The position numbers were made by a program, and so were the translations under genes. Under the pieces are notes generated by a model. The model did not search any database and was not told the DNA's origin. It saw only the letters and a program-made list of their open reading frames with translations. This document shows, one piece after another, positions 37,152 to 44,863 of a DNA stretch of 64,000 nucleotides. This DNA comes from Comamonadaceae bacterium 2FH. GTDB lineage: Bacteria; Pseudomonadota; Gammaproteobacteria; Burkholderiales; Burkholderiaceae_C. Location of the stretch: the NCBI GenBank assembly GCA_005503335.1, contig SCMQ01000028.1:1-64000 (forward strand). The letters run 5' to 3'. Positions within the stretch are counted from its first letter, which is position 1, and every line of letters starts with the position of its first letter.

Positions 37152-37209
37152 ATGATTTTGGATTGATTTACTTTTAAACGATGCGATCCTAGAATCCATC
37201 CAAAATCAT
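37152..37209. promoter_or_regulatory. Inverted-repeat operator around the operon promoter
   Basis: Two 17-bp arms, 37152-37168 and 37193-37209, are inverted copies of each other with one mismatch; the core is ATGATTTTGGAT. They are 24 bp apart and overlap the -35 and -10 boxes. The arrangement is what a repressor binding two sites across a promoter would need, and the divergent MarR gene is next door. Confidence 0.7.
37167..37195 (+). promoter_or_regulatory. Predicted promoter of the catabolic operon
   Basis: The -35 TTTACT (37167-37172), a 17-bp spacer and the -10 TAGAAT (37190-37195) make a good sigma-70 promoter. The start site would be near 37202, 46 bp upstream of the IorA-like start codon, which is preceded by AAAGGAAG. 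Both boxes are touched by the inverted arms described separately. Confidence 0.7.
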
Positions 37210-37247
37210 ATATATGCCCGATAACCGAAGTCGCTCAAAGGAAGTCC

Positions 37248-39419
37248 ATGGCTGAACGCTCGTTCGTCGAAGAGGTCAAGAAACTGCGCCTGGGCGCGGG
37301 CGAGGTGTTCCGCGGCGAGGGCATCCTGGCCGTGACCAAGGCCCTGCTCGAGTCGGGCGTGAACTACGTCGCGGGCTACCAGGGCGCGCCGATCTCGCAC
37401 CTGATGGACGTGCTGGCCGACGCGCAGGACATCCTGAGCGAGCATGGCATACGCTTCGAGAACAGCGCCAGCGAAGCCACGGCGGCTGCCACGCTGGCGG
37501 CCTCGGTCAACTACCCGCTGCGCGGCGCCGTCACCTTCAAGGCGACGGTGGGCACCAACGTGGCCTCCGACGCGCTGGCCAACCTGGCCTCGGGCGGCGT
37601 CACCGGCGGCGCGCTGGTGATCGTGGGCGAGGACTACGGCGAGGGCTCCTCGATCATGCAGGAGCGCAGCCATGCCTTCGCCATGAAGTCGCAGATCTGG
37701 CTGCTCGATCCGCGGCCCAACCTGCCCAGCATCGTGCAGGCCGTGAAGGACGGCTTCGAGCTGTCCGAAGCCAGCCGCACGCCCGTGATGCTGCAGCTGC
37801 GCATCCGCGCCTGCCATGTGCACGGCGAGTTCGTCGCGTCCGACAACCGCCGGCCCAGCTACACCATACAGCAGGCCATGGAGCAGCCGCAGCGCGACGT
37901 GAGCCGCATCGTGCTGCCGCCCGCGAGCTTCGTGCACGAGCAGGAGAAGATCAAAGAGCGCTGGCCCGCGGCCCTGAGCTTCATCGAGGAGCGCGGGCTC
38001 AACGAGTTCTTCCCGGCCGGCGCCGGCGGCATCGACGATCTGGGTATCGCGGTGCAGGGCGGCTGCTACAACACCCTGATCCGCGCGCTGCAGCAGCTCG
38101 GCCTGGCCGACGCCTACGGCAACACCCAGCTGCCGCTGTACGTGATGAACGTGGCCTACCCGCTGGTCGACGCCGAGCTGCTGCGCTTTTGCCAGGCCAA
38201 GCGTGCGCTGCTGGTGGTCGAGGAGGGGCAGCCCAATTTCGTCGAGCAGAACGTCGCGGCCATCCTGCGCCAGGCCGGCTCGGCCACCGCGCTGCATGGC
38301 AAGGATGTCCTGCCCGTGGCCGGCGAGTACACCACGGCGGCGGTGCTGCAGGGCTTGCGCGCCTTTCTCGCCGCGCATGGCCGGCTGCAGCCGGCCTCGC
38401 AGCCCGAGGCGGCTTCGCGCGAGCGCAAGCTCATCCCCATCGTGGCCGCACCCAAGAGCGCTATCGAAGCCAGCGTGCACGCCCGCCCGCCGGGCTTTTG
38501 CACCGGCTGCCCCGAGCGGCCGATCTTCACCGCGATGAAGCTGGTCGAGCGCGAGCTCGGCGAGCACCATGTGAGCGCCGACATCGGCTGCCACCTGTTC
38601 TCCATTCTGCCGCCGTTCAACCTGGGCAACACCACCATGGGCTATGGCCTGGGCGCGGCCGGCGCCGCGGCGCTCAACGTGCCCGCCGCCAAGCGCGCGA
38701 TCTCGGTCATGGGCGACGGCGGCTTCTGGCACAACGGCCTGACCAGCGGCATCGCCAACGCGGTGTTCAACCGCAGCGACAACCTGACCATCGTGGTCGA
38801 CAACAGCTACACCTCGGCCACCGGCGGCCAGGACATCCTCTCGTCCAAGGCACTCAACCCCACGCGCAGCACCAACCATGCGATCGAGCAGGCCGTGCGC
38901 GGCGTGGGCGTGAACTGGGTCAAGACCGTGCGGCGCACCTACGACCTCAAGACCATGATGGCCACGCTGCGCGAGGCCCTGACCACGACCGAGAAGGGGC
39001 CCAAGGTGCTGGTGGCCCAGAGCGAGTGCATGCTCAACAAGCAGCGCCGCGAAAAGCCCAGGCAGCGTGCCGCGGTGGCCAGCGGCCAGCGGGTGGTGCG
39101 CGAGCGTTTCGGCGTCGACCCGGACACCTGCACCGGCGACCACTCCTGCATACGCCTGTCGGGCTGCCCCTCGCTGTCGGTCAAGCCCAATCCCGACCCC
39201 TTGCGCACCGACCCGGTGGCGACCGTGCTGGACAGCTGCGTGGGCTGCGGCCTGTGCGGCGAGGTCTCGCACGCGGCTGTGCTCTGCCCCTCGTTCTACC
39301 GCGCGCAGATCGTGAGCAACCCCACGCGCTGGGACCGCCTGCGCGAGCGCCTGGGCCGCGCCGTGATCGGCTGGCTGCAGGCGCGCGACCAGCGCCGGCT
39401 CGCGCGCTACGCCTTTTGA
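37248..39419 (+). CDS. Indolepyruvate ferredoxin oxidoreductase-like alpha subunit (IorA-like)
   Basis: A 723-residue 2-oxoacid:acceptor oxidoreductase subunit. The N-terminal pyrimidine-binding half (GYQGAPISHLMDVL, ENSASEATAAATLAASVN) is followed by the TPP half: SADIGCHLFSILPPFN, then MGDGGFWHNG and NLTIVVDNSYTSATGG. A C-terminal ferredoxin domain holds two cysteine clusters (CTGDHSCIRLSGC and CVGCGLCGEVSHAAVLC). It would decarboxylate an aryl 2-oxoacid to an acyl-CoA. First gene of a 13-gene operon; here isatinate (2-aminophenylglyoxylate) is my proposed substrate rather than indolepyruvate. Confidence 0.88.
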   Translation: MAERSFVEEVKKLRLGAGEVFRGEGILAVTKALLESGVNYVAGYQGAPISHLMDVLADAQDILSEHGIRFENSASEATAAATLAASVNYPLRGAVTFKATVGTNVASDALANLASGGVTGGALVIVGEDYGEGSSIMQERSHAFAMKSQIWLLDPRPNLPSIVQAVKDGFELSEASRTPVMLQLRIRACHVHGEFVASDNRRPSYTIQQAMEQPQRDVSRIVLPPASFVHEQEKIKERWPAALSFIEERGLNEFFPAGAGGIDDLGIAVQGGCYNTLIRALQQLGLADAYGNTQLPLYVMNVAYPLVDAELLRFCQAKRALLVVEEGQPNFVEQNVAAILRQAGSATALHGKDVLPVAGEYTTAAVLQGLRAFLAAHGRLQPASQPEAASRERKLIPIVAAPKSAIEASVHARPPGFCTGCPERPIFTAMKLVERELGEHHVSADIGCHLFSILPPFNLGNTTMGYGLGAAGAAALNVPAAKRAISVMGDGGFWHNGLTSGIANAVFNRSDNLTIVVDNSYTSATGGQDILSSKALNPTRSTNHAIEQAVRGVGVNWVKTVRRTYDLKTMMATLREALTTTEKGPKVLVAQSECMLNKQRREKPRQRAAVASGQRVVRERFGVDPDTCTGDHSCIRLSGCPSLSVKPNPDPLRTDPVATVLDSCVGCGLCGEVSHAAVLCPSFYRAQIVSNPTRWDRLRERLGRAVIGWLQARDQRRLARYAF

Positions 39420-39428
39420 GGAAATATG

Positions 39429-39514
39429 ACAGCCCCCACGCTCATCACTACGTGTATCGCTGCCCCCCGAGGGGGCCCAGGCCTGCCTTGGGGCGGCCCT
39501 GCGCAGGCCTGATC
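39429..39514. repeat. REP-like repeat between the IorA- and IorB-like genes
   Basis: The 95-bp gap between the two subunit genes is filled by one copy of the GC-rich repeat, with CAGCCCCCACGCTC at one end, CCCCCCGAGGGGG in the middle, and GCGCAGGCCTGATC at the other. The last bases abut the IorB-like start codon. A hairpin here could adjust the ratio of the two subunits. Confidence 0.75.
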
Positions 39515-41014
39515 ATGAACTCACCACAACCCATCAAGATCGCGATCCTCGCCATGGGCGGGGAGGGCGGCGGCGTGCTGGCCGACTGGATCGTCGATCT
39601 GGGCGAGCACAACGGCTACATCGCACAGACCACCTCGGTGCCCGGCGTGGCCCAGCGCACCGGCGCCACCATCTACTACGTCGAGCTCTTCCCCGAGGCC
39701 CAGGCCCGCAGAGACGGCGGCCAGCCGGTGCTGGCGCTGATGCCCCTGCCGGGCGACGTGGACGTGGTGCTCGCCTCCGAGCTCATGGAGGCCGGGCGCG
39801 CGGTGCAGCGCGGCCTGGTCACCCAGGACCGCACCACGCTGGTGGCCTCGACCCATCGCGTCTACTCGATCGCCGAGAAGACCGCCATGGGCGACGGCCG
39901 CGTCGACGGCGACGAACTGATCGCCCATGCCAGCAAGGCCGCCAAGCGCTTCGTGCGCTTCGACATGGCCCAGGCGGCCGAGCAGTCGGGCAGCGTGATC
40001 AGCGCCGTGCTGTTCGGCGCACTCGCGGCCACCGGCGTGCTGCCGTTCAGCCGCGCCCAGTTCGAGGCCACGATAGAGCGCGGCGGCGTGGGCGTGAAGC
40101 CCAGCCTGAAGGCCTTTGGCCTGGGCCATGCGCAGGCCGACGAAGCGGCCGCGCCCCCCGTTGCGGTGCAGTCAGCGCAGCCGCCGCCGCAGCCGCGCGA
40201 CCCCGAGGTGGCGGCCCTGCTGGAGCGCGCGCGCAGCGCCTTCCCCGACCCTGCGCAGCCGCTGATCACCGAGGGCATTCGCCGCCTGATCGACTACCAG
40301 GATCCCGCCTATGCCGGGCTCTACCTGGACCGCCTGGCCCGGGTCCATGCCTTGCCGGGCGACGGCAGCGGCGCGCTGCTGCGCGAGACCGCGCGGCACC
40401 TGGCGCTGTGGATGAGCTACGAGGACACCATACGCGTGGCCGACCTCAAGACCCGGGGGACCCGCTTCGAGCGGGTGCGCGGCGAGGTCCGGCTGCAGCC
40501 TGGCCAGCAGCTCGCGATCAACGAGTTCATGCACCCGCGCATCGAGGAGATCTGCGAAACCCTGCCGGTCGCCCTGGGCCGCTGGCTCGCCCGGCCGCAT
40601 GCGCTGCATCGCCTGGTGGCGCGCCTGACGCAGCAGGGCCGGGTCGTGACCACCAGCTCGCTGCGCGGCTACCTGCTGCTGTGGGGCCTGGCGCGCCTGC
40701 GCGGCATGCGGCGCGCCACCCTGCGCTACCAGATCGAGAACGCGCGCATCGAGCAGTGGCTGGCGCAGATCACGCAGGCCGCGCAGCACAACCCTGCGCT
40801 GGCCGTAGAGGTGGCGCAATGCCAGCGCCTGGTCAAGGGCTACAGCGACACCCATGCGAGGGGCCTGAAAAACTACCAGTCCCTGATGGCCGCGGTGCAG
40901 CGGGCCGGCGCCAGCCTGGCGCCCGCCCTGCTGCGCGAGTTGCGCGATGCGGCGCTGGCCGACGAGCACGGCAAGCAGCTGCAAACGCTGCTGGTTCGAC
41001 ACGCCCTGGTCTGA
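39515..41014 (+). CDS. Indolepyruvate oxidoreductase-like beta subunit with DUF6537 extension (IorB-like)
   Basis: A 499-residue protein. The first ~200 residues are the gamma/beta oxidoreductase domain (AILAMGGEGGGVLADWIVDLGE, then TTSVPGVAQRTGATIYYVE). After a Pro/Gln linker (~210-230) comes a helical DUF6537-type extension, which many aerobic IorB proteins carry. It would complete the IorA-like enzyme. The start ATG at 39515 directly follows the repeat. The next gene begins 10 bp after its stop. Confidence 0.85.
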   Translation: MNSPQPIKIAILAMGGEGGGVLADWIVDLGEHNGYIAQTTSVPGVAQRTGATIYYVELFPEAQARRDGGQPVLALMPLPGDVDVVLASELMEAGRAVQRGLVTQDRTTLVASTHRVYSIAEKTAMGDGRVDGDELIAHASKAAKRFVRFDMAQAAEQSGSVISAVLFGALAATGVLPFSRAQFEATIERGGVGVKPSLKAFGLGHAQADEAAAPPVAVQSAQPPPQPRDPEVAALLERARSAFPDPAQPLITEGIRRLIDYQDPAYAGLYLDRLARVHALPGDGSGALLRETARHLALWMSYEDTIRVADLKTRGTRFERVRGEVRLQPGQQLAINEFMHPRIEEICETLPVALGRWLARPHALHRLVARLTQQGRVVTTSSLRGYLLLWGLARLRGMRRATLRYQIENARIEQWLAQITQAAQHNPALAVEVAQCQRLVKGYSDTHARGLKNYQSLMAAVQRAGASLAPALLRELRDAALADEHGKQLQTLLVRHALV

Positions 41015-41024
41015 AGGAGGTCCC

Positions 41025-42002
41025 ATGGAAACGATCCAGGTTCAAGTCGCCCAGGTTCAGACGATCAACCCGCTGATCCGCTGCCTCACGCTGAGCGCCC
41101 GCGACGGCAGCGCCTTGCCGGGCTTCAGTGCAGGCGCCCATGTGCGGGTGCAGGTGGCCCTTGCCGATGGGGCGAGCGACTGGCGCCACTACTCACTGAT
41201 CGACCTGGGCGGCGACCCCGCTGCTGCCGGCGCGCCCGCGCAGTACCGGATCGCCGTGCGCCGCGAGGACGAGGGCCGGGGCGGCTCGCGCTTCATGCAT
41301 GCGCTGCAGGCGGGCGATTCGCTCACCATAGAGCCGCCCCGGAACGACTTCCCTCTCGGTCAGCACCCGGGCCGCACCGTGCTGGTGGCGGGCGGCATAG
41401 GCGTCACGCCCCTGATCGGCATGGCCGCGCAATGCCGGGCCCAGGGCCGGCCCGTGACCATGGTCTACGCCGGGCACAGCCGTGAGCTCATGGCCTTCCT
41501 GCCCGAGCTGCAGGGGCTGCTTGGCGACGGACTGGCCGTGCACGCCGACACGGAAGCGGGCGCGCCGCTCGACGTAGCAGCCCTCATCGAGGGTTGCGGC
41601 GCCAGCGACAGGCTCTACGTCTGCGGCCCGAAGCCCATGCTCGACGCCGTGCTGGGGCAGGCCCAGGCGCGCGGCTGGCCCAGCGAGCGCGTGCACTTCG
41701 AGCTGTTCTCCGCCCCGCCGGCACAGGCGGGCGACCATGCCTTCGAGCTGGTGCTGGCCCAGAGCGGCAAGAGCTGCACCGTGCCCGCCGACCAGACCAT
41801 TCTGGACTGCCTGATCGACCAGGGCTGCGACCCGCTGTTCGACTGCAAGCGCGGCGAATGCGGGGTCTGCGCCGTGCCTGTGATCGAAGGCGAGGTCGAC
41901 CACCGCGATTACGTGCTGAGCGCCGGAGAGAAGGCCGCCGGCAAGCTGATCCAGATCTGCATCTCGCGCGCCAAGGGACGGCGCCTGGTGCTGGACCTCT
42001 GA
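41025..42002 (+). CDS. Phthalate-dioxygenase-reductase-type oxidoreductase (FMN, 2Fe-2S)
   Basis: A 325-residue electron-transfer protein of the PDR/VanB class: flavin domain (RHYSLIDLGGD), NAD-binding domain (LVAGGIGVTPLIGMA, later YVCGPKPML), and a C-terminal plant-type 2Fe-2S ferredoxin (CKRGECGVCAVPV plus a final Cys in IQICIS). It passes electrons from NADH to a Rieske oxygenase, here surely the alpha/beta pair two genes downstream. GAAGGAGG lies before the ATG. Confidence 0.92.
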   Translation: METIQVQVAQVQTINPLIRCLTLSARDGSALPGFSAGAHVRVQVALADGASDWRHYSLIDLGGDPAAAGAPAQYRIAVRREDEGRGGSRFMHALQAGDSLTIEPPRNDFPLGQHPGRTVLVAGGIGVTPLIGMAAQCRAQGRPVTMVYAGHSRELMAFLPELQGLLGDGLAVHADTEAGAPLDVAALIEGCGASDRLYVCGPKPMLDAVLGQAQARGWPSERVHFELFSAPPAQAGDHAFELVLAQSGKSCTVPADQTILDCLIDQGCDPLFDCKRGECGVCAVPVIEGEVDHRDYVLSAGEKAAGKLIQICISRAKGRRLVLDL

Positions 42003-42043
42003 GCTCGTCCCCCTTCCTCTTTTCCTCACCCGGGAGAACCGCC

Positions 42044-43006
42044 ATGATCTTGAGACTCTTGATGTGCATCGCGCTGGCCATGTTTCCGCTGGTGGTCATG
42101 GCCTCGCCGGGCGACGGCAAGCCCATCGAATGGGTGGTGGGCTACGCGCCCGGCGGCGGCTCGGATGCCGTGGCGCGCATGCTCGCCGAAGCCATGGGGC
42201 GCAGCCTGAACCGGCCGGTCTTCGTGAGCAACAAGCCCGGCGCGGGCGCCAACATCGCGGCCGACTACGTGGCCAAGGCCAGGGACGCCGAGCACCTGAT
42301 GTTCACGGCCGACTCGGCCATCCTGGCGGCCAATCCCTTCCTCTACAGCCGGCTCAGCTACAGCGCGGACAAGGACTTCACGCCCGTGGGCATGATCGCC
42401 CGCTTTCCGCTGGTGCTGGTCGTGCACCCGAGTGCGCCGGTGAGGAACCTCGGGGAATTCCTGGCTTGGGCCAAGAGCGACCCCAAGGGAATGAGCTATG
42501 GCAGTCCCGGCGCGGGCAGCCCGCACCACCTGGTCACCGAGCTGTTTCGCGCCCAGACCGGCTTGACGCTGAGCCATGTGCCCTACCGCGGCGCGGCCCC
42601 GGCGATCGCCGACCTGGTGGGCGGGCAATTGCCGTTCATGTTCGTAGACACCTCCAGCGGCGGCGCCTTCATCAGCTCGGGCAAGGTGCGCGCCATCGGC
42701 GTGGCCAGCGCGCAGCGGCTCAAGACCATGGGCGAGGTGCCCACGCTGATCGAGCAGGGCCTGAGCGGCTTCGAGGCCTATGCCTGGCAGGCGCTGGTGG
42801 CGCCCGCCGGCGCCAAGCCGGCCACGGTGGCGCTGCTGAACAGGACGCTGAACGAGGCGCTCAACAGCACCGAGATCAAGGCGCGCATGCAGGTGCTGGG
42901 CATCGAGCCCCTGCCCACCACGCCGGCCGAATCGGCGCGCTATGCCGCACAGGAGCGCGAGCGCTGGAGCCGCGTGATCCGCACCGCGAACATCAAGCTC
43001 GATTGA
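42044..43006 (+). CDS. Bug/TctC-family receptor, first in the catabolic operon
   Basis: A 320-residue periplasmic binding protein. The signal peptide is short (about residues 1-20, VVMAS). The ligand loop is VGYAPGGGSDAVARMLAEAMG, then KPGAGANIAADYVAKA, and the later motif is VPYRGAAPAIADLVGGQL. It lies 6 bp upstream of the Rieske alpha gene, so it likely recognises the oxygenase substrate or a relative. It carries no membrane partner in the operon. Confidence 0.92.
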   Translation: MILRLLMCIALAMFPLVVMASPGDGKPIEWVVGYAPGGGSDAVARMLAEAMGRSLNRPVFVSNKPGAGANIAADYVAKARDAEHLMFTADSAILAANPFLYSRLSYSADKDFTPVGMIARFPLVLVVHPSAPVRNLGEFLAWAKSDPKGMSYGSPGAGSPHHLVTELFRAQTGLTLSHVPYRGAAPAIADLVGGQLPFMFVDTSSGGAFISSGKVRAIGVASAQRLKTMGEVPTLIEQGLSGFEAYAWQALVAPAGAKPATVALLNRTLNEALNSTEIKARMQVLGIEPLPTTPAESARYAAQERERWSRVIRTANIKLD

Positions 43007-43012
43007 GGCGTC

Positions 43013-44344
43013 ATGGCCAAGTACCAGAACAATCCGAGGGCGGTGGCGGCCCTGGTGCGCGACACCGAGGTGCACAAGGACTGCTACATCGACGAGGAAG
43101 TCTTCGCCCTCGAGATGGCGCACCTGTTCGCCAACACCTGGGTCTACGTGGGCCATGCCAGCCAGGTGCCCAAGGCCGGCGACCACTTCGGCACCACGGT
43201 GGGCGACCAGCCCGTGGTGATGGTGCGCCACACCGACGGCAGCATCAAGGTGCTGTACAACCGCTGCCCGCACAAGGGCGTGCAAATCGCCCCCGAGGGC
43301 TGCGGCAACACCGGCAAGTTCTTCCGCTGCCCCTACCATGCCTGGACCTTCCGCACCGACGGCAAGCTGCTGTCCATTCCGCTGAAGAAGGGCTACGACA
43401 ACACCGGCTTCGAGTCCTGCGAAGCCAGCCGTGGCATGGCGAGCGTCGGCGCCGTGCAGGTCTACCGCGACTTCGTCTTCTGCCGTCTCAACCCCGAGGG
43501 CCTGGGTTTCGAGGCGTTCTTCGGCGCCTCGCTCTCCACGCTGGACAACATGGTCGACCGCTCGCCCGAGGGACGGCTGGAGGTGGCCGGCGGCGTGATG
43601 CGCTACATGCACCACTGCAACTGGAAGATGCTGGTGGACAACCAGACCGACACCTGCCATCCCATGGTGGCGCACGAGTCCTCGGCCGGCACCGCGGTCA
43701 AGGTCTGGGAGCAGGCGCCCGAGGGCACGCCCAAGCCCATGGCGGTGGAGCTGTTTGCGCCCTTCGTCAGCCCCTACGAGTTCTTCGAGAACATGGGCAT
43801 ACGCGTGTGGGACAACGGGCATGGCCACACCGGCGTCAGCGATTCCATCCATGCGGCCTACTCGCCCGCCCCGGGCTACTGGGAAAGCATGGTCGCAGCC
43901 CATGGCGAGGAGAGGGCGCGCCGGATCCTGCAAGACATACGCCACAACACGGTGTATTTTCCCAACATCATGGTCAAGGGGCCGATACAGACCTTGCGCA
44001 TCTTCAAGCCGCTGGCGGTGGACAAGACGCTGGTCGAGAGCTGGACCTTCCGGCTGGTAGGCGCGCCCGACCTGCTGCTGGAGCGCACCCTCATGTACAA
44101 CCGCCTGGTCAACGCGCCCACCTCGGTGGTCGGCCACGACGACCTGGAAATGTACGAGCGCGCCCAGCAGGGCCTGCATTCGCGCGGCTCGCAGTGGATC
44201 AACGTGGGCCGCCTGTACGACCCCGCGGAGCGGGGCCAGGCCAACGTGGTGACCAACGGCACCAACGAATGGCAGATGCGCAGCCAGATGCGCGCCTGGG
44301 TCCGCTTCATGACCGCCAGCATGAGCGAAGGAGCGAAGGCATGA
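43013..44344 (+). CDS. Rieske aromatic-ring dioxygenase, alpha subunit
   Basis: A 443-residue catalytic subunit. The Rieske cluster motif CPHKGVQ...CPYHAW (Cys-X-His, X16-17, Cys-X2-His) lies at residues ~85-107. The mononuclear iron site DTCHPMVAH (Asp-X2-His-X4-His) is near residue 214. Such enzymes add O2 to aromatic or indolic rings using electrons from a reductase, here the gene at 41025. Together with the beta subunit it could oxidise indole-3-acetate to dioxindole-3-acetate. It overlaps the beta gene by 4 bp. Confidence 0.93.
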   Translation: MAKYQNNPRAVAALVRDTEVHKDCYIDEEVFALEMAHLFANTWVYVGHASQVPKAGDHFGTTVGDQPVVMVRHTDGSIKVLYNRCPHKGVQIAPEGCGNTGKFFRCPYHAWTFRTDGKLLSIPLKKGYDNTGFESCEASRGMASVGAVQVYRDFVFCRLNPEGLGFEAFFGASLSTLDNMVDRSPEGRLEVAGGVMRYMHHCNWKMLVDNQTDTCHPMVAHESSAGTAVKVWEQAPEGTPKPMAVELFAPFVSPYEFFENMGIRVWDNGHGHTGVSDSIHAAYSPAPGYWESMVAAHGEERARRILQDIRHNTVYFPNIMVKGPIQTLRIFKPLAVDKTLVESWTFRLVGAPDLLLERTLMYNRLVNAPTSVVGHDDLEMYERAQQGLHSRGSQWINVGRLYDPAERGQANVVTNGTNEWQMRSQMRAWVRFMTASMSEGAKA

Positions 44345-44823
44345 GCCAGCCCACGAACCAGCAGTTGATCGACTTCATCGTCGCCGAGGCCAGCCTGCTC
44401 GACGAGCTGCGCTTCGACGACTGGCTGGCGCTGTTCACGGACGACGGCCGCTACTGGATGCCGCTGGCCCATGGCCAGACCGACCCCAGGCTGCATGCCT
44501 CCCTGCTCTACGAGGACAAGCTGCTGCTGCAGGTGCGCATCGCCCGCCTGCACGGCGCGCGCACCTACTCGCAGCAGCCCACCAGCCGCTGCCACCACCT
44601 GCTGCAGCAGCCCGTGGTGAGCACGCGCGACGACGAGAGCGGCGTCTACACCTGCCGCACCGCCTTCCATTACTTCGAAGCCCGGCGCGACGAGCAGACG
44701 CTTTACGCGGGCTGGGCCACCCATACCCTGGTGCGCCAGGAAGGCGGCTTGCGCATGCGGCTCAAGCGCGTCGACCTGGTCAACTGCGATGCGGCCTTCG
44801 GCAACATCCAGCTCTTCATGTGA
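44341..44823 (+). CDS. Rieske dioxygenase beta subunit
   Basis: A 160-residue structural subunit of an alpha3beta3 dioxygenase, with the SnoaL/NTF2-like fold: IDFIVAEASLLDELRFDDWLALFTDDGRYWMP at the start and RLKRVDLVNCDAAFGNIQLFM at the end. Its ATGA start-stop overlap with the alpha gene means translational coupling, giving equal subunit amounts. Confidence 0.92.
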   Translation: MSQPTNQQLIDFIVAEASLLDELRFDDWLALFTDDGRYWMPLAHGQTDPRLHASLLYEDKLLLQVRIARLHGARTYSQQPTSRCHHLLQQPVVSTRDDESGVYTCRTAFHYFEARRDEQTLYAGWATHTLVRQEGGLRMRLKRVDLVNCDAAFGNIQLFM

Positions 44824-44863
44824 GGCTTCGTTCCCGCCAAACCGCCCCCTGTCAGGATTACCC

